DNA of 64,000 nt from Antennarius striatus (taxonomy: Eukaryota; Chordata; Actinopteri; Lophiiformes; Antennariidae): contig NC_090787.1 of the NCBI RefSeq assembly GCF_040054535.1, forward strand, positions 16,320,001 through 16,384,000, in the 5' to 3' direction. The stretch's first letter is position 1, and the number at the start of each line of letters is the position of its first letter. Under the pieces are notes generated by a model. That model saw nothing but the letters and a program-made list of their open reading frames with translations. It did no database searches and was not told the origin of the DNA. Shown in pieces: positions 23,681 through 34,451 of this stretch. The translations under genes were made by a program, and so were the position numbers.

Positions 23681-26157
23681 ATGAAGTTATTTTTGGCCGT
23701 CGCTGCTGCTCTATTTGTTTCAGGTGAGCTTTTGTGTGATGACGTCAGCTGCGTTTCGCACTTTCTCTGCAAAAGTTACTGCTGGAGTTGTTTACTTGTT
23801 TGTCTCAGACATTTAGGATGTTTTGTCCTTTAACCCGTCTAAATGATTATTTGTTATACTTGGCGTGGATTTGTCTCACTTTTTGCGATGAGACAAGTTT
23901 ACAAACAAAACGTTCTTTCCTCCTTGGAACGTTTTAAAATGTTTAACTACTGATTACTTTCGGTGTTAAATGAACTTTCCTAAGGATTTGTTCTATTTAT
24001 CACCTGTGAGGAAATGTTATAGGCTCAGGTTTGAACTCCACATTAAAGTCTACCAAACATGTGTTATAGGAGTAAATTAGGTCTGCACCTACGTAAGTAC
24101 AGAAATCAAATATTTCTCTGTAAACAGTTTTTCTGTTAGATTTCAGCCCGCAGACTTTTTCTATGATCAAAAATCAGGTCGAGTCAGGGATTACCAATGC
24201 CATGTCATACTTTGGTGTAGATACATTCGGTTGCTGTATTTTTGATGGTGGTCATAACATCTAGGTTTATAATTATATATCGTTTAATTTCACATGAAAT
24301 GTTCACTGTCGACTTGTTTTAGTCATAAAATGGACAAAGAGTATTATTATCATAATAATAAGAAGAATTAATAATAGTAATAATAATAAAAATAATAATA
24401 ATAATGTGCTGTACTTGTAGCATCAGGAACAACTGTAGTAAGCAACTCTCCTTAAACTGCTGTTAAAGAGTGAGTAAACGGGTCATTATCCTCCATTAAT
24501 TCAGATCGGATTGCTTCATCTTTCTGTCTCTGCCCTTTTCTCTGTTTATGACATCCTTTTTCTCGTGGTTTTACCTCTGTCTTCTGTAAAGCAGTGATTT
24601 CATGTTGACATGATTGCTTGCACTGTACGAATACTTAATGCTGATTCTTATTAATTTACGTCCTGCTGATTCACACCTCTAAGCATTTTAGTCACTTTAG
24701 ATGCTTAAAGCGTCTCTTATTTTAGGTTTACATGCTGTCTTATTGATTTTTCTGGAGGCAACAGAGAAGAGTTTGAATGTGGAAAGCCCGTGGAGAGTGC
24801 ACATAGTCATTTAGTTGGAACAATATGAAAACCTTTTCCAGCATACAGCAAAACAAAATTACTTCATTGCTGGTGTTTTACTTTGATCTGCCTTATAGAA
24901 AATTAAGTAACAACACTTAATCATTAATTTTTAATTAAATCTAAAAAATGTAAATTAGATTAAAATTATCATAACTCTTTACAACTGTTACACCGAACAG
25001 TCCACATTATTTTAAAATACACCCCACATAAATTTCTATAATATCCTTTGATATCTTTTGGGTGGAAAATCAAACTAACAAACAAATTTTTTGAGTCACA
25101 TGACCTACTCCAGCTCATGTTGATCCTATTAGCCACAGAAGAATATTGTGATTTAGCATCAGAAAGATCTTTTCTTGAAAAGAGACATTATACAATCACA
25201 TTATATCAACAAATCATATTTTTATGAGAAAATGAATGTTTTGAATTCTATTAGAATTAGAACTATTAGAATTCTATTAGAATTCTATGTTTTGATATCT
25301 ATTAGACATAAGCTAGATAATGAAGAAAATCTGAATAAATGGAATATTGTACTTTTTCTACTGCAGGTGAAGAAACAAACATCACAGCCGTCTTAGGAGG
25401 TGATGCCCTCCTGATTTGCCTCTGCTCAGAGAGAAATGTGGATGAGCAGTTCAAGTGGCAGATGGAAAAACCAAAAATGATGCTGGTTTTTAAAAAAGAA
25501 GTGGGGGAAAAAGAGTTTGGTGTTGCATTCAAAGACAGGGTAGAAATATTTTACGATAAGGACAGCAGTAACTGCAGCGTTCGCCTAATCAGCATTGTAG
25601 CTGAAGACGAGGGACAATACAGATGCAGTTTTTATGTTCAGCAGCAATACAAGAAATCCTTTGTAAACCTAAGCCTCCACGGTGAGTTTTTGATTTACAG
25701 TGCATATTTATAGCATTATTATTATTTGCACCACAACTGCACAATGACCCATGTATAATTTATGTCATCTTTGCTAGGAAGCGACACAGAACCTGAGAAT
25801 TCCACCTCTGAAGGTGACATGTTAAACATTCAGTAACCAAAAATAAATTAACATTATATTTCTCAGTAACAGCAAGTAAATGCAGCAATATTCATAATGT
25901 AACATTGAAATATGGTTTAAAGTAGATCTTGTTTGAATGTGACATCAAATCATTGAGTGGAACTAATGTAGTGAAAAATGTTCATGAAATTACTGTATTC
26001 TTCATTTTCCACAGGTTGGACCATGCCTCAATATGACAGAAGATATCATTACTTAATAACTATTCCCCTTATGTTGCTGCTTGGATTTTCACTGTTCTTG
26101 TGGAACCGTTGGAAAGTTTCACAAGACTTTGTCACACAGCCAGAGTTCTTGATTTAA
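23681..26157 (+). CDS. Small single-pass membrane protein with one V-type Ig domain, unidentified
   Basis: Four coding exons, all joined in phase 1: 23681-23723, 25367-25681, 25778-25813 and 26015-26157, giving 178 aa. Exon 1 encodes a signal peptide (MKLFLAVAAALFVS). Exon 2 encodes a single Ig V-like domain with the B-strand Cys (DALLICLC), the core Trp (FKWQ) and the F-strand DEGQYRCSF. Exon 3 is a 12-residue stalk with an NST glycosylation site. Exon 4 holds the transmembrane segment (ITIPLMLLLGFSLFLW) and a short tail of about 17 residues with no ITIM, ITAM or other signalling motif. Other N-glycosylation sites are NIT, NCS and NLS. One exon per domain and phase-1 joins are typical of cell-surface Ig-superfamily genes. 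It may be an adhesion or immune ligand or receptor of the B7/butyrophilin or nectin-like type. I cannot name an orthologue. The likely polyadenylation signal is AATAAA at 27556-27561 or an earlier variant. Confidence 0.75.
24338..24405. repeat. (AAT)n-rich low-complexity tract
   Basis: Imperfect ATA/ATT/AAT trinucleotide run in intron 1 of the Ig gene. Confidence 0.8.
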
Positions 26158-28400
26158 GTGTTGTCCCTGTCACAGTCTTTTTCGTTCTGGTTAAACTAGG
26201 GTTGCATAAGACTTTTTGTCGTTGCTGGATCAAGGTACTATGATTTTCTTTTCTGTGTTGACATTAATTATTGTTACCAAATCTCCCCCTGGAAAATCTC
26301 TCTCCATATACTTTGTTTTTGATACAGAGCATAGATGACTAACTCCAAAGTGGAAGCTGTCCAAGGTAGCTCAAAGTGAATGTGTAATCTCCCTACCAGT
26401 GTGGCATCCGTCAACAAAATGACTGTTTACATGCAGGTTACAACTGGTGTGTGTTCCATTAATGGAATGACTTTTTATACTGTGTGAACAAAAACAAATG
26501 CTTCAATATGTGCACCCAGAAACGACTATGTAGCAACAACACGACACTGAAAATTTCAAAAGATAATTTCAAAAAGACAAGCAAATTCAGTATACATTTA
26601 GTGTAGCCATGTTAGATATGGTTAGGTGATCTGGAAACTATGAAAAAGATGTTTTGGCTGATATGTAACAGGGTTTTTTTTTTATCATAAAGGGTACATT
26701 TACATGGTGCAGTGCTCATCAAATACATTGCTCATTTCTGTTGAATTAAAATATAATATATATGATGCATCTTTTTTCATGTACTAATGATGTATAGGGA
26801 TTTCCTACAAAAATCATTGACCGTCTATTTCTTTCCCTATGTTACACTGTGTTAAAATGTGAAGTGTCTACTATAAATGACTCTGTGATGAATGGTGTCA
26901 ATACAAATTGTTGCTTTGTTTCACTTTAGTAAATAAGTGGGTGTTGTTCAGTGAATTTAATATAAGGCAGCACGTGAAGATTCATCGAACAACTTTTCAC
27001 ACTACATTGAGATGCTACAGAGACAGCACCAAGAAGCAATGCCTGCACAGAATCCATACCAGGACAAACATCAATAATACCAGGACGAAATGGCATTATT
27101 ATATATTATTATTATATTATATATTATTATATTGTATTATTATATTGCATTATTATATTACTATCTTGTATTATATTACTATACCAGGACAAACAACCAG
27201 CCTTAAAAATACTTCTAATACTTCTAAAATACTTCTTTTCCTAATTATATATTTTTTCCAGCAGAACACCACCGCTGCCCTGGATGAGCAGTCTACCACT
27301 GCTTTAATATTTTGGATTTTGTCTGTAATTAAAACAAAAACCAAGTTTAATGCAAGCTGAGAGAGAGCGTGAGTTGGAATTGTTTCTTGCTGTGAAAGAG
27401 TGGTGGACCTTTATTTTTCTTTTGTGAGTTGTCTGTTTGTACTGTATTTAATTCCGTTTATTTTAAGCTTTTATTGTGCTTTTGTTTGATTTGATCCCAG
27501 GAGGACTAGTGACTACTTAGTGGCAGCTAATGTGTATCCATGTCAAGATTAAAAGAATAAATAAAGAACAAGTTGCCCTGTTGAACCTTCAAATAAAATC
27601 CATCCTCCAAGTGTTTTGACAAGGGAAGAAAAGTAAAAATAACATTTAAGACCTTGCATTATTTTATGCAGTTTTCCTTTGCTTTGTGTTGGTAACTTCC
27701 TATGTAATCATAGTGTTAATGCTTATTTAACACACTATGATCTTGACCACAGGATGCTGTAGTTATGTGGCAAATCATAACATTCTGAAGCCTGTTAACA
27801 CACTGGCAATAAATTTGGATTTATTTATTTATTTTTGTTGCTGTTTGAGGTAAAACATCAACACTCAACACTATGGGGTTCATCTACTGGGGACTTTTCA
27901 ATGTAAAAGTGTTTGTTTTATTCTGGTGCTGGGTCATTTTCCTCTAGACACCTCAAGCATTCTGCTTAGTAATATAACGCTAATTAAAATTATATCAGCT
28001 AAGAAACAACTTGTAATGTTGCAATGCCTGTATTTACATTTTATATATAAAACATAAATGAAACAAATTTTGTCTTATTGCATTCTTTCTTTTCAATTCA
28101 AAGAATTCATCTCAGTACACCACACATAAAAATGAAATGTTGTGTTAATGGGTGTCAAGGAGCATTTACTAAAATAAAACAGGATTAAGTTGTTTTATAT
28201 CTATTATAACTATGTATAAATAGCAAAAATATGGGAATATTTTTCTTCCCTATTCATTTCATAACAAATGTTTTACTGCAAATTCTTATTTATTATTCCC
28301 AAATTAAAGGTACCTTCATCAAACACAGTAGGTTAAAATAAACATCAAGTACAGATCAGTGCAGCTCCTGCTGGTCCTTATCAAATGTTTACTGTCGGAC
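26158..28400. other. 3'UTR of the Ig gene and AT-rich spacer
   Basis: No second gene is recognised. There is a TATTATTA-rich patch at 27095-27180 flanked by copies of taccaggacaaac, and AATAAA signals at 27556 and elsewhere. A 150-codon reading frame at 26908-27360 passes through the TATTATTA patch and has no recognisable domain. Confidence 0.5.
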
Positions 28401-28404
28401 AATT

Positions 28405-28560
28405 CCGAGTTGACGTAAATGCGCGTGACGTCACCAGAACCAGGAAGTGTTCGACGCGATGGGCAGGAAATCTCGGAGCTAGTGAGAGAAAATGCTTTTA
28501 CGTGTAAATAATAGTCTTGTTTATTTACCGGGCTGAAACAACATCGACACGGTTATCGGT
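28405..28560 (+). promoter_or_regulatory. piga: piga promoter with CRE and ETS sites, and noncoding exon 1
   Basis: A perfect cAMP-response element TGACGTCA lies at 28426-28433, with a near-copy TGACGTAA at 28411-28418 and an ETS core ccaggaagtg just after, around 28440. A consensus splice donor, atcg|gtgagg, follows at 28558/28559. That fits a noncoding first exon ending at 28558 and splicing to the coding exon that begins just before 29142. No TATA box is seen. This is a housekeeping-type promoter by appearance. Confidence 0.6.
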
Positions 28561-29141
28561 GAGGCTCTCCGGACGAACTGACGTTCATTTGTCAGACATA
28601 AATAAAGTGTGAATTAAAGAAAAGCTAGCCGGTAGCTACAGAACCAGCTAGCCTGTCTGGAGTTAAACTTTTATTTTCTAACGCTTGGAGATCCTTGTTT
28701 ACAAAATCTGCTTTATCTCACATGATGACTACCTGATTATGCAGCAACAGCTGAGCTGGAAAATACAAGATTGTCTTGTTTTGTGTAAGGGAAATCTAAA
28801 TAATTCATTTTGAGTTATGGTTAAACAAAAGTATTTTATTTAAATTGTCACCTTTTACCCTGAGACTTGGCTTGTTTTCTGACCAGAGTTGACTATTTAA
28901 CTGATAAAGTACAAGCTAAATCCCAGTGAATGGAATAAATTCAGAAAAGTGAAACAAATTTGACTGTGAATGAGTTACTAAAAGAATTCATTGATTGTTC
29001 CAGTTATCGGATGTTACTTTTCTGATCACTTCATTATCACAATACTTGAATTGAAAATTGATTGTCTGTTGATCAACATGTTGAGTAATTTTTTCATTAT
29101 TGCACTCCTAGGGAGGTGCTGGACTACACAAGGCATCTGAA

Positions 29142-32100
29142 ATGGGTCAGAGAAAGAGAACAGCACCGGAGAAGAACCTGTCACCTCAAGGAGCCTCTAG
29201 AGCCCCTGCAGAAATTAGCCGAGTTCCCAACAAGAAGCACAACATCTGCATGGTGTCTGATTTCTTCTTCCCAAATATGGGAGGAGTGGAAAGTCACATT
29301 TACCAGCTATCCCAGTGTTTGATTGAAAACGGACACAAGGTGGTTATTGTCACCCACGCCTACGGCAAGAGGAAGGGGGTCAGGTACCTAACAAATGGAC
29401 TGAAGGTGTACTACCTCCCTCTTCAAGTGATGTACAACCAGACAACAGCCACTACCTGCTTCCACAGTCTGCCACTGATGCGCTGTGTGTTTGTAAGGGA
29501 ACGTATCACCATCGTTCACGCACACAGCTCCTTCTCTGCCATGGCCCATGATGCACTGTTCCACGCTAAAACCATGGGCCTTAACACGGTATGATTTATT
29601 AAGGAATGAGTATCTCTTTGTATTTTAGTGTGGCTATGCAACATAATAATCCTACATTATATTATCATTCACAGGTATTCACTGACCACTCACTCTTTGG
29701 CTTTGCTGACTTGAGTTCTGTGCTGACCAACAAGCTCCTGACTATATCATTGTGTGACACAAACCACATTGTGTGTGTGTCATACACCAGTAAGGAGAAC
29801 ACAGTGCTCCGTGCAGCGCTCAACCCAGAGATAGTGTCTGTTATTCCCAATGCTGTCGACACAACAGACTTCACACCCGACCCCTCCCAGCGCCAAGACG
29901 ACAGGATTACTGTTGTTGTTGTCAGTCGTCTCGTCTATCGCAAAGGTACGGTGAGCCTTTTCTTCTTTAGCATTATATCCTATTTCTTCATCCTGCTGCT
30001 AGTTAGTGCTAGCAGCTAACTGTAGTCAGCAGAACACTGATTAATTTAACCCGACCCTTTTCTTGAGGGCCAATGTCCAGTTGTTTATATCAGTATGAGT
30101 TACACATCCCAATTATCTCCTTCAGTTCTAGGATTGGTGTTTATGAATGTCAGCAATTAAATATTATTATTTTGATTATTATTATGTTAAATCCTTTGCT
30201 TTTATTATTCTTGAAAAATATATTACCATCATCAGTAAATAATTGTGTTTGCATATGGATGACATCATTTTTATTATCAAAGGAAGTCCTCACACTCTTT
30301 TCCTCATATCTAGGAATTGACCTTCTGGGTGGAATCATCCCAGAGCTCTGCCTCAAACATCCTGATCTGCATTTCTTAATCGGTGGAGAGGGACCAAAGA
30401 GACTCGTGCTGGAGGAAGTGAGAGAGAAATACCAGCTTCACGACAGGTACTGCTGGATGCTGCTATACTAAAACTAAAAAGCAAGTTAGTTCTGGGTTCA
30501 CATCCACACGTGAGATCTTTTTGTACAGCGTTTGTATGTTCTCCTGGTGTCTGTGTGGGCTCTGGCGTGATTGCATGTGATACAGGAGAACTGATGATTC
30601 CAAATTGCCTATCAGTGCGAATGTGAGCTTATATGGTGGAGATGAACTGCTGCAGAGCGTTTATTATGCGTAATTTGTGTTTTTTAAATTGTTGTTGCAG
30701 GGTACGTCTGCTGGGTGCTTTGGAACATAAAAATGTTCGTGGAGTTTTGGTGCAGGGTCACATCTTCCTCAACACATCTCTAACTGAAGCCTTTTGCATG
30801 GCCATTGTGGAAGGAGCCAGCTGTGGGCTGCAGGTTTGTAGCTCTTTATTATAAGCTGACGGAGCCTTTAGCTGTTATACGTGACTTTCAACAGAGCACA
30901 GTCAACTTCCATGAAGCTATAATCATACAGTGTATCTGTACATGTGTCTGTGTTTCCACCAGGTGTTAACAGCACGACTTGACTTGGCTTTTCTGTGGAT
31001 TTTTTGACTTTTTAAAAAATATTTCCGTGTTGCACTTTTCTGTAAGCATGTCCAGAGACTATAGCCACCGTTGTAGCATGGCTTTTCAAAAATAATGTGT
31101 TGTATTCTGCTGTGCATGGCATGGATTGATGTTGCAATGACACAGTACAATAATCTCTCTGCCTGACCAATCAGTGGTCTGCAGTGTTTTCATGTCACCT
31201 TTTACTACCTGCTCAGATTTTTTTTGTACCAATACAGATGTTACGCAATAAAAAAGTAGGTACTATGCGGTGTTATGCCTCATGGAAATCCAAAAAAGAT
31301 GTCGAGACTCGAGTGGAGTTGAACTAGTAGCATAAACTTCCTTGTAGGCACACTCACTATGACTATTTATGTACATGTGTGAACAATTTTAAGTTAAATT
31401 TGAGCCAGTTAAGTAATATATTTAGTCAAAAAAATTATACTCTTTATAACTAAGCTCACCCTGTTGCACCTCTGGTTTGCATTTCAGCTGTACATTTAGC
31501 CTGAAAACGTAAAGAAGCATGCATTTTTCTTCTTTTATTGTTTCAAATTGTGGATTATAGGTGCATGGACGTGTTTTTTTATGCAGTTAATACATCCAGT
31601 TCTTCTATTTCTAAGGTGGTGAGCACTCGTGTCGGCGGCATTCCCGAGGTGTTGCCTGAGAACTTGATTACTCTGTGTGAGCCGACAGTGCGGTCATTGT
31701 GTGCTGGTCTGGAGATGGTCATCGCCCGGCAGCGTGCAGGGTCCGTCCCCTCCCCCGCCTCAATTCATGCTAGCGTGCGGAATCTCTACACCTGGACAAA
31801 CGTGACAGAGAGGACAGAAAAGGTAGGTTCACCAAACGAAACAGCAGTTGCATTCAACTGTACTCTGTTTACTGTTTTAATGTGTTATATTCTCTGACTT
31901 TTATTTATGTATTTATTTACTTAGTTACTTATCCATCTACTTATGCATTTATCTATTTATTTATCTATTATTTATCTATGTATGTTTTTATTTATATATG
32001 TATTTATTTATTTAAAATGGTACAATAGCGACCTGGTCAGACTAGATGACAGATGATAGCTTTAAAAATAAAACATAGGAAAGTGATTTCATTGAGTAGA

Positions 32101-32725
32101 AGAAAAAAAACACCCTCCATGAACTAATTCAGCATATTTACATCACAATGTCAGAGAAAGAACAAAAAAAATTCATTTCCCAATCAAGGTAAATGTTAGT
32201 ATAATTGTGATATAGGTTTGAGGTGATGTGGCCCAGCCCAGAGGTGTCTCCTTCACCTGTTGTTGACTTCATGTAGGAACACAACTCTGGAGTTTGTCCT
32301 ACTTTCATCAGAGGATATTTAAGAGAAAGAAAATAGTTTGAAAGGCAACATAGCACACACTAGTGGACAAACTGGGTACAGTCAGAACGAGTTTGAACAG
32401 GGCGGTACAGTATACGGTTGGTATCTAATCAAGAATGCCTGTGTTTTCCTCTCAGGTGTATGAGCGGGTGTCTAGAGAGGAGGTTCTTCCGCTGGACAGA
32501 CGGTTACGGAGGCTGAGGGCCCACTGTGGCCCCGTGGCTGGCTCCATCTTTGCATTTGTTGCTGTTTTAGATTTCCTCTTCTTGTTGCTCCTGCAGTGGT
32601 TGGTTCCAGACCGGATCATGGACGTCGCTCTGGACGCCACTGGCCCTCACGCAGTGTGGAGGCGCCAACCCACCAGCAAAGACAGTAACAAGAAACAACC
32701 TACAAAAACAGATATTTCAGAGTGA
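29142..32725 (+). CDS. piga: Phosphatidylinositol N-acetylglucosaminyltransferase subunit A
   Basis: Six coding exons: 29142-29588, 29675-29945, 30314-30446, 30701-30833, 31616-31822 and 32456-32725. Phases agree, giving 486 aa (human 484). PIGA is the catalytic subunit of the ER complex that moves GlcNAc from UDP-GlcNAc to phosphatidylinositol, the first step of GPI-anchor synthesis, on the cytoplasmic face. Visible: the GT4 N-terminal motif ([20 protein letters not shown]), a nucleotide-sugar domain ([19 protein letters not shown]), the EX7E motif (EAFCMAIVE), [12 protein letters not shown], and a C-terminal membrane anchor ([18 protein letters not shown]) before a short lumenal tail. The start is chosen because it leads a basic, disordered N-terminus ending in [11 protein letters not shown], as in the family. 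The first coding exon starts after an acceptor at about 29110. It lies upstream of asb9 on the same strand, as on human Xp22. Confidence 0.97.
30485..30632 (+). repeat. Teleost interspersed repeat fragment in piga intron 3
   Basis: Carries ctgggttcacatcc, gtttgtatgttctcctggtg, tctgtgtgggctctggcgtg and ccaaattgcctatcagtgcg. This arrangement is characteristic of an abundant fish dispersed repeat whose 3' part (gtaccccgcctct, ggataggctccag, ATGG tail) appears separately at 56380-56500 and 63325-63415. Confidence 0.5.
31905..32015. repeat. Imperfect (TTTA)/(ATCTA) tract in piga intron 5
   Basis: About 110 bp of tatttattta, catctactta and atctatttat variants just 3' of coding exon 5. Confidence 0.85.
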
Positions 32726-34451
32726 CCACTCCACACCTCCTCCGCACGTCTAGCAGCTGGGGCCACACGTGGCCACTGTTGACTGACGTTTGAAATGTGA
32801 CTACTGTAAGCTGAACATTGTATGTTAATGTTAACCTCAAATGTTTACCTTTGTTTGCCAAAAGGGATCTTGAGCGAAATCATGTTATCTGGAACGTCTG
32901 TGTTTGACATTTTACAATTCCTCTGCAAGTATCAGGTACTTGCTGATGGTTTTTAAAGGCATGTTTGGTTTGTCATGAAGCGATACATTGCACTAAACAG
33001 AGGATGTGAAAGGGCTGGTTACGTGTGCACATACTGGGACACCAGAGCAGATACTGTAAAGGACAGCAAATTACTTTTAGTTGCCAGCTATTGTTATTAC
33101 AAATGCCACTCCTTTTAAAAGAATTGTAAATATTACTGATGGTATTCATATGAAATCAATGCTTTGGGTTTTTTTTTTAAATGATCAGGTGATTTCCAGG
33201 AAACACTGCCTGAAAAATAAAACACTCTTTCAAATACTGTAGTTCATCTAGTTTTACTTGTTATTTCAGTTACATGACCTCCTGCTTCATGGCAGTTTTG
33301 TTGTTAAGATGGCTGCAAGAAACAGAAAGTGTGATTTAGGTGATGACTGTTAGAATTAGCTTGACAAAAGATGGCATGAGGAGTGTCAGATAAAATAGAG
33401 TGTGAAATTGTTTTCAGGGTTAACAATGGGGGATTAGCATAAGACTGAGGGAAGAGGTGGAACTTTCCATCACACCCTCAAAACAAGCTTGTCATGCAAA
33501 TTTATGTGGAGAGAACTAAAAACTTTATCCAAAGTTGTTTAAATCAATCCACTGGACTTTAAGAAACTTTCTTGGAAGATATTTTGTCTTTTATCCAAGA
33601 AGTTTCTTCAGTTCTGGTGGTTAACCCTGTGGGGTTATTCACATTCCAACAACCATAATCGAAACCCATCTGGCTCCTCAACAATGGTTGATGGGGGTGC
33701 CATGGGGTGTCAAAGGGTGTAGATGAAATGCGAGTTTCACCGAGCCTTTGTTTACTAATATGTGTCATGAGACGCATCACCTGGATTAATCAAAGTCGTT
33801 TCAAAAAAACCTGATTTTAAATACAGTAGTCGAAAAGTTGGTGTCGCTGACCACCCCCCCTGTTCAGAGATGGCTTTTTTCACTCCTCAAACCATCTGTC
33901 CTCCCATTCCAAAATCTGAACATTTGTATCCTGAAATGAGTTTCCCTTCTCGAGATGCTTTAGTTCACGTTTACTGATCAATGGATGTGTCTTTGCAGAT
34001 TAAGTTATCAGGAGCTCTGCTACAGCCAGTAATAACATTTAGATCTTGAAAGGACATGATTTCACTCACATTAGGTAGAAAAATCTTCTGTGTCTTTTGC
34101 TGAACTGTCATAATAGAAGATAATTTACGTCAGCTTTTATACAGATTTTGACGAATGAAATGCAGAACTCTGCTCTTGTATCTCCCAGATACCAGGAGAG
34201 TGACTCTCCTTCGAGGAGCTCATTCCTCTGCTTTGTTCGAAGTTTAACAGCAGTGCAGGCCTGTTGATCATAACAACTATTGTTATGCATAGACTGTAAA
34301 CGATGTCCATGCCAGCCCATGGACAGGGTGGGAGGATAATGACAACGAAGGGGAGGCGGCGAAGGACACAGATAAGAAGGGGAGGCCGGCAGGCTTCAGG
34401 TCTGTGTTTCTGCGTGTGAATCCTGAAGGAGTTTGTTGTTAAAGTTTCATC
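32726..34451 (+). other. piga: piga 3'UTR and spacer to asb9
   Basis: AATAAA at 33216-33221 gives a piga 3'UTR of about 0.5 kb. The rest is spacer. It includes a repeat-like segment at 33545-33800 with an inverted pair (agaaactttcttgga and tccaagaagtttct) that looks like part of a dispersed fish repeat of unknown class. Confidence 0.6.
33545..33800. repeat. Unclassified dispersed repeat with internal inverted pair
   Basis: The phrases tttatccaagaagtttcttc and ttcacattccaacaaccata have the style of a widespread fish repeat. Terminal structure is not visible. Low certainty. Confidence 0.3.

Noticed and set aside
26908-27360. 150-codon frame downstream of the Ig gene
   Set aside because: A large part is translation of a TATTATTA low-complexity patch (YYILLLYY). 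The rest resembles nothing known.
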